Shown here one piece after another: positions 1 to 7,193 of a DNA stretch of 64,000 nucleotides (its first letter is position 1; the number at the start of each line of letters is the position of its first letter). The position numbers and the translations under genes are program-made. Origin of the DNA: CADEED01 sp041395625. Its GTDB lineage: Bacteria; Pseudomonadota; Gammaproteobacteria; Steroidobacterales; Steroidobacteraceae. The notes below the pieces were generated by a model that saw only the letters and a program-made list of their open reading frames with translations, had not been told where the DNA came from and did no database searches. The stretch lies in NCBI GenBank assembly GCA_041395625.1, contig JAWLAE010000002.1:806001-870000 (forward strand), in the 5' to 3' direction.

Positions 1-2
1 CC

Positions 3-89
3 GACGCGCGCGCCCGTGAGCTCGGCTGGGGGAACGGCAAAGCCGACCCTGAGCCGCCCAACGAAGGCGTCAGCGAGATCGATAGTTGA
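3..89 (+). CDS. C-terminal end of an unidentified protein, cut by the window start
   Basis: An open frame enters from the left edge and stops at TGA 87-89, five bases before the convergent stop of grxD. The 28 visible residues (ending NEGVSEIDS) are hydrophilic and show no recognisable motif. The frame fits the tight convergent packing seen elsewhere here, but with so few residues neither function nor reality is certain. Confidence 0.4.
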   Translation, partial: DARARELGWGNGKADPEPPNEGVSEIDS

Positions 90-93
90 GTTC

Positions 94-426
94 TCAGGCC
101 GGCGTCGTTGCGCCCGACGAATCGAGCAATTCCTGCAGTTCGCCGCTCTGGTACATTGCCAGCAGAATATCGCAACCGCCTACCAACTCGCCTTTCACAT
201 ACAGCTGCGGATAGGTAGGCCAATTGGAATAGCGTTTGAGTGCTTCACGCAACTCCGGATCCTCGAAAATATTCACGTGCTGGAAACTGGCGCGCGAATG
301 GCGCAGTGCGGCCACCGCCTGAGCGGAAAAACCGCACTGCGGAAAATCGGGCGTGCCCTTCATGAACAACACGACCGGGCTGGCCTCCAGATGTTGCTTG
401 ATACGATCGACAGCAGCGTCAGACAC
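94..426 (-). CDS. grxD: Monothiol glutaredoxin, Grx4 family
   Basis: A 110-residue protein with the CGFS active site (residues 31-34) that defines class II monothiol glutaredoxins. The glutathione-binding elements WPTYPQ (69-74) and GGCD (83-86) are present, with a lysine at 23 ahead of the active site. Family members bind a glutathione-ligated [2Fe-2S] cluster as homodimers or with BolA and carry clusters in the cytoplasm; they are poor thiol oxidoreductases. The length is normal. The start is GTG, with a TGGAG-type ribosome site about ten bases upstream. The DUF1289 gene lies 32 bases upstream on the same strand, and the two are probably cotranscribed. Confidence 0.95.
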   Translation of the reverse strand: MSDAAVDRIKQHLEASPVVLFMKGTPDFPQCGFSAQAVAALRHSRASFQHVNIFEDPELREALKRYSNWPTYPQLYVKGELVGGCDILLAMYQSGELQELLDSSGATTPA

Positions 427-458
427 GGTGTGTTCTCCAGTTTCAGTCGTAGCAGAAT

Positions 459-653
459 TCAGTCAATGCGCTTGCCGGCTGCCGCCAGCTCACGGCGCTC
501 GGCCAGTTTGCCGAGCAACGTCCATTGCTCGCTCGCCGTCATACCAGACCAGGCGGCGATTTCGTCCCTCGTCCGCAGGCAGCCGCTGCAATGGCCGTTT
601 GCACCGAGCGCGCAGACCGTTATACAGGGTGACATGGGGCGTGCGTCGTGCAT
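459..653 (-). CDS. DUF1289 family small cysteine-rich protein
   Basis: A 64-residue protein with four cysteines (10, 14, 22, 25) in the spacing CxxxC...CxxC, followed by a W-containing stretch (IAAWSGM) and a basic helix. This is the DUF1289 pattern (SPC..VC....G.C.GC.RT..EI..W). The cysteines suggest a bound metal, perhaps Zn or Fe-S; the function is unknown. I chose the ATG at 653 because an AGGAG precedes it by 11 bases. A second ATG at 635 (MSPCITVC) has no ribosome site. It sits just upstream of grxD, another iron-sulfur related gene. Confidence 0.8.
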   Translation of the reverse strand: MHDARPMSPCITVCALGANGHCSGCLRTRDEIAAWSGMTASEQWTLLGKLAERRELAAAGKRID

Positions 654-732
654 GGACCGATTGGCTCCTGAATGGTTCAAATAGACGGCCGGTGGCGCGC
701 GCACGAGGCGCGAAACTGACAAGACGCGGTGT

Positions 733-761
733 TTGAATTATGGGGGGTCCTCGCCTATTCT
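733..761 (+). promoter_or_regulatory. Sigma70-like promoter for the PuuD-like/nadC run
   Basis: TTGAAT (733-738), 17-base spacer, TATTCT (756-761). It lies 65 bases upstream of the first ATG of the plus-strand run and beyond the divergent DUF1289 gene. The spacer contains a run of six Gs. Consensus-based inference only. Confidence 0.4.
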
Positions 762-825
762 TCAAATCCACCGCCACACCGGTTGTCGCCGGTGCGCAGT
801 GGCACACACACCCGGGGGGGGCCTC

Positions 826-1422
826 ATGAGTATTCTGTTGAACCATCGATACGCGCTGGTCTTCGGCTTCGTTCTGGCCATCGTTACCGCCCTGCTGATC
901 GGCGGCTTCCAGATGAATCACATGGCGCTGGCCCGCTGGCTGCACATCGTGGCCGGCGTGTTCTGGATCGGTCTGCTCTATTACTTCAACGTCGTCCAGG
1001 TACCGGCGTTGGCCTCTGCCGCCGCCGACCAGGGTGGCCCAGGCGGTGCGGGCATTTCGAAGTACGTCGCACCCCGCGCGCTGTTCTGGTTCCGCTGGGC
1101 TGCGCTCGCCACCTGGTTCGCCGGCGCCTGGTTGTTAGGCAAGGACTTCATGACCGCATTCATGCTCGGGTCCAATGTCGAGGGCGGCAGTGTCTATCAT
1201 CTGACGCTCGGCATCGGCGTGTGGCTCGGCACGATCATGTTGCTGAACGTCTGGGTCCTGATCTGGCCGAACCAGAAAAAGGTACTGGGTCTCACTGCCG
1301 CCAGTGACGAGCAGAAGGCTGCCGCCCGCAAGACCGCGTTGCTGGCTTCGCGCGTCAACTTCATCCTGTCGATACCCATGCTCATGTGCATGGGTGGCGC
1401 CACTCATGGGCTGCCCTTCTGA
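826..1422 (+). CDS. Stand-alone urate hydroxylase PuuD N-terminal-like membrane protein
   Basis: A 198-residue integral membrane protein with about five hydrophobic segments. The segments ARWLHIVAGVFWIGLLYY and LGIGVWLGTIMLLNVWVLIW, followed by PNQK, are characteristic of the urate oxidase N-terminal (DUF989/PuuD) family. True PuuD proteins carry a C-terminal cytochrome c domain; this one ends after the membrane part, as many short homologues do, so calling it an urate oxidase is not justified. The ATG at 826 follows a run of eight Gs (814-821) that probably serves as the ribosome site. The 3' end overlaps nadC by 37 bases, so the two are likely cotranscribed. Confidence 0.75.
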   Translation: MSILLNHRYALVFGFVLAIVTALLIGGFQMNHMALARWLHIVAGVFWIGLLYYFNVVQVPALASAAADQGGPGGAGISKYVAPRALFWFRWAALATWFAGAWLLGKDFMTAFMLGSNVEGGSVYHLTLGIGVWLGTIMLLNVWVLIWPNQKKVLGLTAASDEQKAAARKTALLASRVNFILSIPMLMCMGGATHGLPF

Positions 1423-2282
1423 GCAGCACCGTCCAGTGCCTACCCGCCGCTGAGATATCCCGGCAGGTGCAGAACGCACTTGCCGAGGATATCGGCACTG
1501 GAGATGTCACCGCTGCGTTGGTGCCGCCCTCACAACTCGTGCGAGGGCGTGTCATCTGCCGGGAAGCCGCCGTCATCTGTGGCGTGCAATGGGTCGATGA
1601 GGTCTTTCGTCAGCTGGATACGCGGGTGCGGCTGGATTGGCAGGTGAGCGATGGTGTGGAAGTGGCGCCCGAGGCTGATCTGTTCAGTATCACGGGTCCG
1701 GCGCGCGCAGTGCTGACCGGCGAGCGCACAGCACTCAATTTTCTGCAAACGCTGTCGGGCACCGCCACCGCGACGCGCAAGTTCGTCGCTGCGGTGGCGG
1801 ACACCGGCTGCCAAATACTCGACACACGCAAAACCCTGCCCGGGCTGCGCCTGGCGCAGAAGTATGCGACGCGCTGTGGCGGCGCGCGCAATCACCGGCT
1901 GGGGCTTTACGATCAAGTGCTGATCAAGGAAAACCACATCACGGCGGCCGGCAGCATTGCCGCAGCAGTAGCGCAAGCCCGCAAGTCCGCTCCCGGGCTG
2001 CTGGTAGAGGTCGAAGTCGAGTCACTCACGGAGTTCGACACTGCGTTGGCGAGTGGCGCCGACATCATCATGCTGGATGAACTGTCGCTGACCGACATGC
2101 GAGCAGCCGTGCAACGCAATCGCGCGGCGCCGCGTGCCGCGCAACTCGAAGCCTCGGGCAGCGTGTCGCTCGACAGCCTGCGCGACATCGCTGCCACCGG
2201 TGTCGACTACATTTCGGTGGGCAGCATCACGAAGCATGTCCGGGCGGTGGATCTGTCGATGCGACTCGATTTCGCCGGCTGA
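1386..2282 (+). CDS. nadC: Nicotinate-nucleotide pyrophosphorylase (carboxylating), quinolinate phosphoribosyltransferase
   Basis: The enzyme converts quinolinate and PRPP to nicotinate mononucleotide, CO2 and pyrophosphate, the committed step of de novo NAD synthesis in the cytoplasm. The family signatures are clear: EDIGTGDVTA near the N-terminus, the active-site stretch DTRKTLPGLRLAQKYA, the RNHRLGLYD segment, KENHI, and the C-terminal GVDYISVGS(I/L)TKH. Length (298) is normal. The start is uncertain: GTG 1386 gives the longest frame, while CTG 1419 overlapping the upstream stop or GTG 1467 would trim a non-conserved leader. It is followed after four bases by the nucleoside hydrolase gene. 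Confidence 0.93.
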   Translation: MHGWRHSWAALLSSTVQCLPAAEISRQVQNALAEDIGTGDVTAALVPPSQLVRGRVICREAAVICGVQWVDEVFRQLDTRVRLDWQVSDGVEVAPEADLFSITGPARAVLTGERTALNFLQTLSGTATATRKFVAAVADTGCQILDTRKTLPGLRLAQKYATRCGGARNHRLGLYDQVLIKENHITAAGSIAAAVAQARKSAPGLLVEVEVESLTEFDTALASGADIIMLDELSLTDMRAAVQRNRAAPRAAQLEASGSVSLDSLRDIAATGVDYISVGSITKHVRAVDLSMRLDFAG

Positions 2283-2286
2283 CAAC

Positions 2287-3243
2287 GTGTCCGGCAGCGC
2301 CTCTCGCCAAGCTGTCATTATCGACTGCGATCCTGGTATCGACGATTCGATCGCCCTGCTCTGGGCGCTGTCGGTGCCCGAGCGGCTCGATGTGCTCGCC
2401 ATCACGACCGTGGCCGGCAACGCATCACTCGAGTGCACGACGCGCAACGCCCGCATCATTCGCGAACTGGCCGATCGACCAGACGTGCCGATCCACGCAG
2501 GCTGCCGCCGGCCGCTCAAGCGCAGTCAGGTGACCGCTGGACACTTCCACGGCGCAAGCGGTCTCGGCTCCATCATCATGCCGGAACCCGTACTGCCGGC
2601 TGAGACAGCGCATGCGGCCGAGGCGATCGTCTCCCACTTGCACGCTGCAAGTCCCGACTCTGTGACACTCGTACTGATGGGCCCGATGACCAACGTCGCC
2701 CACGCCATGACACTGGACCCCGAGCTGGCAACGCGCGCCCGCCGGATTGTGCTGATGGGTGGCGCGCGGCGCGAAGGCGGCAATATCACGGCATCGGCCG
2801 AATACAACATCTTTGCCGACCCCCACGCTGCGCAGCAGGTATTCGCGAGCGGCTGTCCGATCACGGTGCTGGGCCTCGACGCTACCCATCAGGTGCGCGT
2901 GACCCCTGAACGAGTCGCTGGTATGCGCGGCTGCAACCGACGGGCTGCGACGTTCGCGGCCGAGCTGCTGGATTTCACACTGCAGCTCGCAGCCAATGAT
3001 CATCGGGACGGCGGCGTGCCATTGCACGACCCTTGTACGATCGCGTGGCTGCTGGAGCCGACGCTGTTCGTGACACAGCCCGCCTCGATCGAGGTTGAAA
3101 CCGAGTCGCCACTCACGTTGGGTCACACTGCGGTGGAGTTGCGGGTAACAACTGAGCGGCCGGCGAACGCCGCCTGGACCGTAAGGGCGGCTGCGGCGGC
3201 AATATTCAGACTGATGACTGACAACATCGCCAGATTGCCATGA
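2287..3243 (+). CDS. Inosine/uridine-preferring nucleoside hydrolase family protein
   Basis: The family hydrolyses the N-glycosidic bond of ribonucleosides to a base and ribose. The calcium-binding N-terminal motif is DCDPGIDD (residues 13-20 from the GTG start); GPMTNVA, LMGGA, the NITASAEYNIFADPHAAQ stretch and the C-terminal HDPCTIAWL are all in place, so the metal and ribose sites look intact. The frame is open far upstream into nadC, but GTG 2287, four bases after the nadC stop, is the sensible start (318 residues). Its stop overlaps the kinase start as ATGA. Ribose released here is a natural substrate for that kinase. Base specificity cannot be read from sequence. Confidence 0.9.
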   Translation: MSGSASRQAVIIDCDPGIDDSIALLWALSVPERLDVLAITTVAGNASLECTTRNARIIRELADRPDVPIHAGCRRPLKRSQVTAGHFHGASGLGSIIMPEPVLPAETAHAAEAIVSHLHAASPDSVTLVLMGPMTNVAHAMTLDPELATRARRIVLMGGARREGGNITASAEYNIFADPHAAQQVFASGCPITVLGLDATHQVRVTPERVAGMRGCNRRAATFAAELLDFTLQLAANDHRDGGVPLHDPCTIAWLLEPTLFVTQPASIEVETESPLTLGHTAVELRVTTERPANAAWTVRAAAAAIFRLMTDNIARLP

Positions 3244-4100
3244 GCAACGCAATCACGGTGGTGGGGTCTGTGAATCTCGATCTGGTGGCCCTGGGGGCGC
3301 GTCTGCCACGTCCCGGTGAGACGCTGAGCGGCGCGACCTTCGCCAGATATCCAGGCGGCAAAGGCGCCAACCAGGCATTGGCTGCGCGACGCTTGGGCGC
3401 GACGGTCCGCTTGGTCGCCGCAGTCGGCGCTGATCCATTTGCCGATGAAGCGCTGGCACTGCTGCGCGCCGCCAACGTCGATTTGCAGTGTTGCGTGCGG
3501 GACCGCTCCTCTCCGACAGGCGTCGCGTTGATCGTGGTAGGCAGTGACGGCGAGAATCAGATTGTCGTTGCGCCAGGCGCCAATGCAGCGCTCACGCCGG
3601 CGCAGCTGCCACGCAACCTGGGAACTGCCGTACTCTGCCAGCTCGAGATACCCGACGACGCACTCCTGGCAATAGCCGCACGACGACCGGAGTTCCTGTG
3701 CGTCAATCTGGCACCGGCTCGTCCCGTCCCGCACGAGGTACTCGCCGCGGCTAGCGTGCTGGTCGTCAACGAGACGGAAGCGGAATTCTATGGCGCCCAG
3801 CTCGACGACCTGGGGGCTGTCATCGCGATGACCCGCGGAGTGCGTAGTGCGACACTCCGCCAATATCGCCGCGATCTGGCCGTGGCGAGCCCACCGGCGG
3901 TCCAGGTGATCGATACCACCGCAGCTGGCGATGCATTCGTCGCCGCTCTCGCGGTCGCGTTGCTGGAACTGCAGTCCCACGAGCAGGCACTGCGGTTCGC
4001 CTGTGCCGCCGGCGCATTAACTACCACTGGCAGAGGCGCTCAGCCATCGCTGCCGACGCGCGTGGCAGTCGATGCCCTGTTGAAGAGCCGCACCGCATGA
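3240..4100 (+). CDS. PfkB-family carbohydrate kinase, ribokinase-like
   Basis: A 286-residue kinase opening with ITVVGSVNLDL, then GETLSG, YPGGKGANQALAARRLGA and, near the end, DTTAAGDAFVAA, which is the second PfkB signature with the catalytic Asp. These match ribokinases, which phosphorylate D-ribose at O5. It is slightly shorter than typical RbsK (about 305), with a compact region between residues 170 and 215. The gene overlaps its neighbours on both sides by ATGA, so it is translationally coupled to the nucleoside hydrolase and the oxygenase. Coupled hydrolase and kinase would turn nucleosides into base plus ribose-5-phosphate, a precursor of the PRPP used by NadC. Other sugars are possible substrates. 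Confidence 0.85.
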   Translation: MSNAITVVGSVNLDLVALGARLPRPGETLSGATFARYPGGKGANQALAARRLGATVRLVAAVGADPFADEALALLRAANVDLQCCVRDRSSPTGVALIVVGSDGENQIVVAPGANAALTPAQLPRNLGTAVLCQLEIPDDALLAIAARRPEFLCVNLAPARPVPHEVLAAASVLVVNETEAEFYGAQLDDLGAVIAMTRGVRSATLRQYRRDLAVASPPAVQVIDTTAAGDAFVAALAVALLELQSHEQALRFACAAGALTTTGRGAQPSLPTRVAVDALLKSRTA

Positions 4101-5047
4101 CGCGAGCGGTGCCCGAACTGGCCATCGGCGACCATGCCCGCAGCGACACGTTGCCGGAGCCCGCATTCAGTACCGCGGTCACGACCGGTTTGCAGGAATA
4201 CGGTTTCATCGTCCTGAGTGATCACGGCATAGCACCGGCACTGCTCGACGCCGCCTACCTGCAATGCCAGCGGCTGTTTGCACTCGATACCTTGGTCAAG
4301 AACCGTTACTGCGGCGGCCTGCGGGGCTATACGCCCTTCGGCATGGAGCATGCGAAAGACAGTCGGCATGCGGATCTGAAGGAGTTCTGGCAGATCGGTC
4401 GTGAGCGTCCGCCCGATTCGCACGGCGCAGGCCAAGCCAATCTCTGGCCGGATGAGTTGCCGGAGTTCCAAGCCGTTTTCGTCGAATTGTTCGGCGCACT
4501 TGATGCGATCGCCCGGCTCGTGCTGCGCGCCCTGACGCCCGCGCTCGCTGTACCACCTGATTACTTCGAGTCGATCGCGTGCGAGGGAAATTCCATCCTG
4601 CGATTGATCCACTACCCACCCGTGCCGACCAATGCAGACCCGCAGGCGTTGCGCTCAGCCCCGCACGAGGACATCAATCTGCTGACCGTGTTGGTGGCTG
4701 CGCGCGGCGCGGGCCTCGAATTGCGCGACCGGGACGGCAGCTGGCTGCCCGTTGCTACCGAGCAGCGCAGTTTGATCGTCGATTCGGGCGACATGCTGGC
4801 GCGCTTGACCAACGACGTGATACCGGCAACCACCCACCGCGTCGTCAATCCGGTCGGCCCGAATGTGAGCCGCTATTCGATGCCGTTTTTCTTGCACCCA
4901 ACGGACGCGACGGAACTCGACTGCCTGCCCTCCTGCTTGGGCGTCGGTCCGAAGTACCCGCCCATTACCGCGGGCGAGTTCCTGGCGCAGCGCGTGCGGG
5001 AGATCGGCCTCGCGTCGGACGATACGGACGCCGCCGAGCCCAGCTGA
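4097..5047 (+). CDS. Isopenicillin N synthase-like 2-oxoglutarate/Fe(II)-dependent oxygenase
   Basis: A 316-residue protein with the DIOX_N segment (GLQEYGFIVLSDHGI, residues about 31-45) followed by a 2OG-FeII domain. Iron ligands are visible as HEDINLLT (H-x-D) and TTHRVVNP (distal H); SRYSMPFFLHP supplies the R-x-S pair that binds the 2OG carboxylate. The family hydroxylates, desaturates or cyclises small molecules; bacterial members of this group are mostly uncharacterised. It is coupled to the kinase gene by an ATGA overlap, so the substrate may be a nucleoside, base or sugar derivative; that is inference from position alone. Confidence 0.85.
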   Translation: MTRAVPELAIGDHARSDTLPEPAFSTAVTTGLQEYGFIVLSDHGIAPALLDAAYLQCQRLFALDTLVKNRYCGGLRGYTPFGMEHAKDSRHADLKEFWQIGRERPPDSHGAGQANLWPDELPEFQAVFVELFGALDAIARLVLRALTPALAVPPDYFESIACEGNSILRLIHYPPVPTNADPQALRSAPHEDINLLTVLVAARGAGLELRDRDGSWLPVATEQRSLIVDSGDMLARLTNDVIPATTHRVVNPVGPNVSRYSMPFFLHPTDATELDCLPSCLGVGPKYPPITAGEFLAQRVREIGLASDDTDAAEPS

Positions 5048-5136
5048 CCGACCCGTTGTATCCCGGCCACCGCCAGCGGCCCGGAACATTTGCGGCTACC
5101 GTCGGTCTGAACAGTAAACCAGCAGGAGTCGAACCC

Positions 5137-5568
5137 ATGCGAACTTACATTCTAGCTGCAGTGGTGGGCGCAATGGCGCTCAGCGGTTGCGCATCGACTG
5201 GCGGCATCGCGAAAATGCAGGGCGAAGCAGCCCAGTATCGCTATGTCGATTACGCCGGCGAGCCCATCGACGACTTCCGATCGTTCCGGCTCGATGGCTG
5301 GGCAGCGGTGTCGCGCGACACGCTGGTGCTCTGGAACGGCGTCAACGAGGCTTACCTGGTCAAGGTCTGGGACAACTGCCGAGACCTCAACTTCGCCAAC
5401 GTCATTGGCGTTACCTCGACGACGAACACCATCAGCAAGTTCGAAAAGGTGCGCGTCGGCAACGATGTCTGTCCGATCTCGGAAATTCGCCCGATCGATG
5501 TCAAACAGATGAAGGCGGACCGACGGGCAGCCATGGCGGCGTCCAAAGCGGCAACTGCCGAACAGTAA
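5137..5568 (+). CDS. DUF6491-like outer-membrane/periplasmic lipoprotein
   Basis: A 143-residue protein with a lipoprotein signal peptide: MRT, a hydrophobic stretch, then the lipobox ALSGC at about residues 14-18. The mature part carries two more cysteines in the pattern VWDNCRDL...NDVCPISEIRPID, which is how I recognise DUF6491; they could form a disulfide. Function is unknown. The ATG at 5137 has a good AGCAGGAG site about nine bases upstream. It lies 89 bases after the oxygenase stop and is probably the last gene of that run. Confidence 0.75.
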   Translation: MRTYILAAVVGAMALSGCASTGGIAKMQGEAAQYRYVDYAGEPIDDFRSFRLDGWAAVSRDTLVLWNGVNEAYLVKVWDNCRDLNFANVIGVTSTTNTISKFEKVRVGNDVCPISEIRPIDVKQMKADRRAAMAASKAATAEQ

Positions 5569-5569
5569 G

Positions 5570-5734
5570 TCAGTAGACCTCGGCCAGGCCCGCGAGGCAG
5601 TTGCGTACGCCGAGATTGCGTTCATCCGCCCGGCGTTGGGGCGTAAGCCATGTCGTAGGGCGCGACCACGTAGCGGCGCGCGGCACCCTGCCGGTTACCT
5701 GATCGTCGCCGACGCCTACCAACAAGCCCTCCAT
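5570..5734 (-). pseudogene. Possible gene remnant or small ORF in the lipoprotein-permease gap
   Basis: On the minus strand a 54-codon frame (ATG at 5734, stop at 5570-5572) ends in ADERNLGVRNCLAGLAEVY, which looks like the end of a real protein. A neighbouring frame contains RYVVAPYDMAYAP over the same bases, as if one original frame had been shifted. I recognise no family. No ribosome site is evident. This could be a decayed gene end or chance. Confidence 0.2.
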
Positions 5735-5830
5735 CCCAGTATCGAGCTCGTGCCGTTAGTATGGTGATTGATTAATCCGGCCAAGCAGTAGAAAGTGTGG
5801 CGCTCAGGCGTTGTGCAAGGGGGAGACGCA

Positions 5831-7192
5831 ATGGGTGCCAACCGTGTGGCCGAGTTCTTTCGCTTCGACGATGCAGCCGAGCGCGGCAGCGCGGACAACC
5901 CACAGTCGGCACTGGGCCCCGATCAGCGGCGAGCCGGCGGACCGCTGCTCGCGCTGGCGTTTGGCTGGGGCTTTCTCATCACCGGACTACTGACCGGCGG
6001 CGCGCTGGGCGCAGGGCTGCCACTATGGCCCGACCTGCTGTGGTATTCGTTGCTCGGCAATCTGGTCAACTTCGCGATCGGTGCACTGGTGGGCTATATC
6101 GCATTCAAGACCGGCTGCAACAGTGCGCTGTTGTTTCGCGCAGTCTACGGGCGCGCGGGCGCCTACCTACCGGTCTTGTTCATTGCAATGCTGACGATTG
6201 GCTGGCAGGGCATTGTGGTGGGTGCTTTCGCCCAGGTGTGGACCCAGGCGCCAGGAACTGCGCTGTACTATGCAGTCGCGATCTTTGCCGGCTTGTTGTA
6301 CACGGGGACGACTTTGTTCGGCGTCAAGGGCCTGGAACGAGTTGGCCTGCCCTCGATGATCATCCTGGTGCTGGTTGGCCTCTACGCGATCTGGATCAAT
6401 ATCGGCAAGGCTGGCGGCGTCGGTCCGCTGCTGCAGGTTTCACAAACGGTGGCTGCCAAGAACCCAATCACCGGCATCCAGGCAATCAACCTGGTCATCG
6501 GCTCCTGGATCGTCGGCGCGGTGGTGATGTCCGAGTACGTGCGCTTCTCGCGCTCAGCAGTGATCGCGATGGCGATACCGTTCGTGGTGCTGGTACTGGA
6601 CCAGACGTTCCTGCACGTCGTGGGCTCGTTAGGCGCAATCGTCAGCGGCACCGCAGATTTCACGACCTACATGCGATCGCTCGGCGGCTTTGCCGCCATC
6701 TTTGCGCTAGTTGGCATGACACTCGCCTTGTGGACCACGGGCGATACGAATCTGTATCTACCATCGGTGCAGACCGCCAGTCTGCTGCGCCGCCCGAAGC
6801 GCGTCATGGTGTTGATCTGTGGCCTGGCGGGAACGGTGCTGGGCCTCGGCATCTACGAGCGCTTTCTCGACTGGATAGGTCTGCTCGCCACGATCGTGCC
6901 ACCCGTGATCGGTCCGGTGCTGGCCGACTACTACCTGCTGGGTCGCCACCGGCGCGGCGCGTACGATGCCGTCCCAGCCCACACACTGAGTGTCGCTGCT
7001 GTGCTGGGTTTCGTAGGCGGTGCATGGCTGGCGGCCAAGCCACAGTTGCTCACCGGACTTCTGGGGAACGTCGAGATAGCGCCCGCACTCCTGGGTCTGG
7101 CAGCGTCGATCATCATCTACGTGATCGTGCGGCCCATCGAGACCACCCTGGCCGGCAGACGAGCGCCAGACCGGCCGAGCACTGCCGGTTGA
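5831..7192 (+). CDS. NCS1-family (CodB-like) nucleobase permease
   Basis: A 453-residue inner-membrane transporter with about 12 hydrophobic segments. The stretch AFKTGCNSALLFRAVYGRAGAYLP, the helix with IVVGAFAQVW, the NLVIGSWIVGAVVMSEYVRFSR region and IVPPVIGPVLADYYLLG match purine/cytosine permeases of the nucleobase-cation-symport-1 family. Members import cytosine, purines, hydantoins or related bases with H+ or Na+. The frame is open to 5795, but ATG 5831 has a GGGGGAG ribosome site about seven bases upstream. Its position after nucleoside hydrolase and ribokinase genes supports a role in base or nucleoside salvage; the exact substrate is not readable. Confidence 0.88.
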   Translation: MGANRVAEFFRFDDAAERGSADNPQSALGPDQRRAGGPLLALAFGWGFLITGLLTGGALGAGLPLWPDLLWYSLLGNLVNFAIGALVGYIAFKTGCNSALLFRAVYGRAGAYLPVLFIAMLTIGWQGIVVGAFAQVWTQAPGTALYYAVAIFAGLLYTGTTLFGVKGLERVGLPSMIILVLVGLYAIWINIGKAGGVGPLLQVSQTVAAKNPITGIQAINLVIGSWIVGAVVMSEYVRFSRSAVIAMAIPFVVLVLDQTFLHVVGSLGAIVSGTADFTTYMRSLGGFAAIFALVGMTLALWTTGDTNLYLPSVQTASLLRRPKRVMVLICGLAGTVLGLGIYERFLDWIGLLATIVPPVIGPVLADYYLLGRHRRGAYDAVPAHTLSVAAVLGFVGGAWLAAKPQLLTGLLGNVEIAPALLGLAASIIIYVIVRPIETTLAGRRAPDRPSTAG

Positions 7193-7193
7193 C

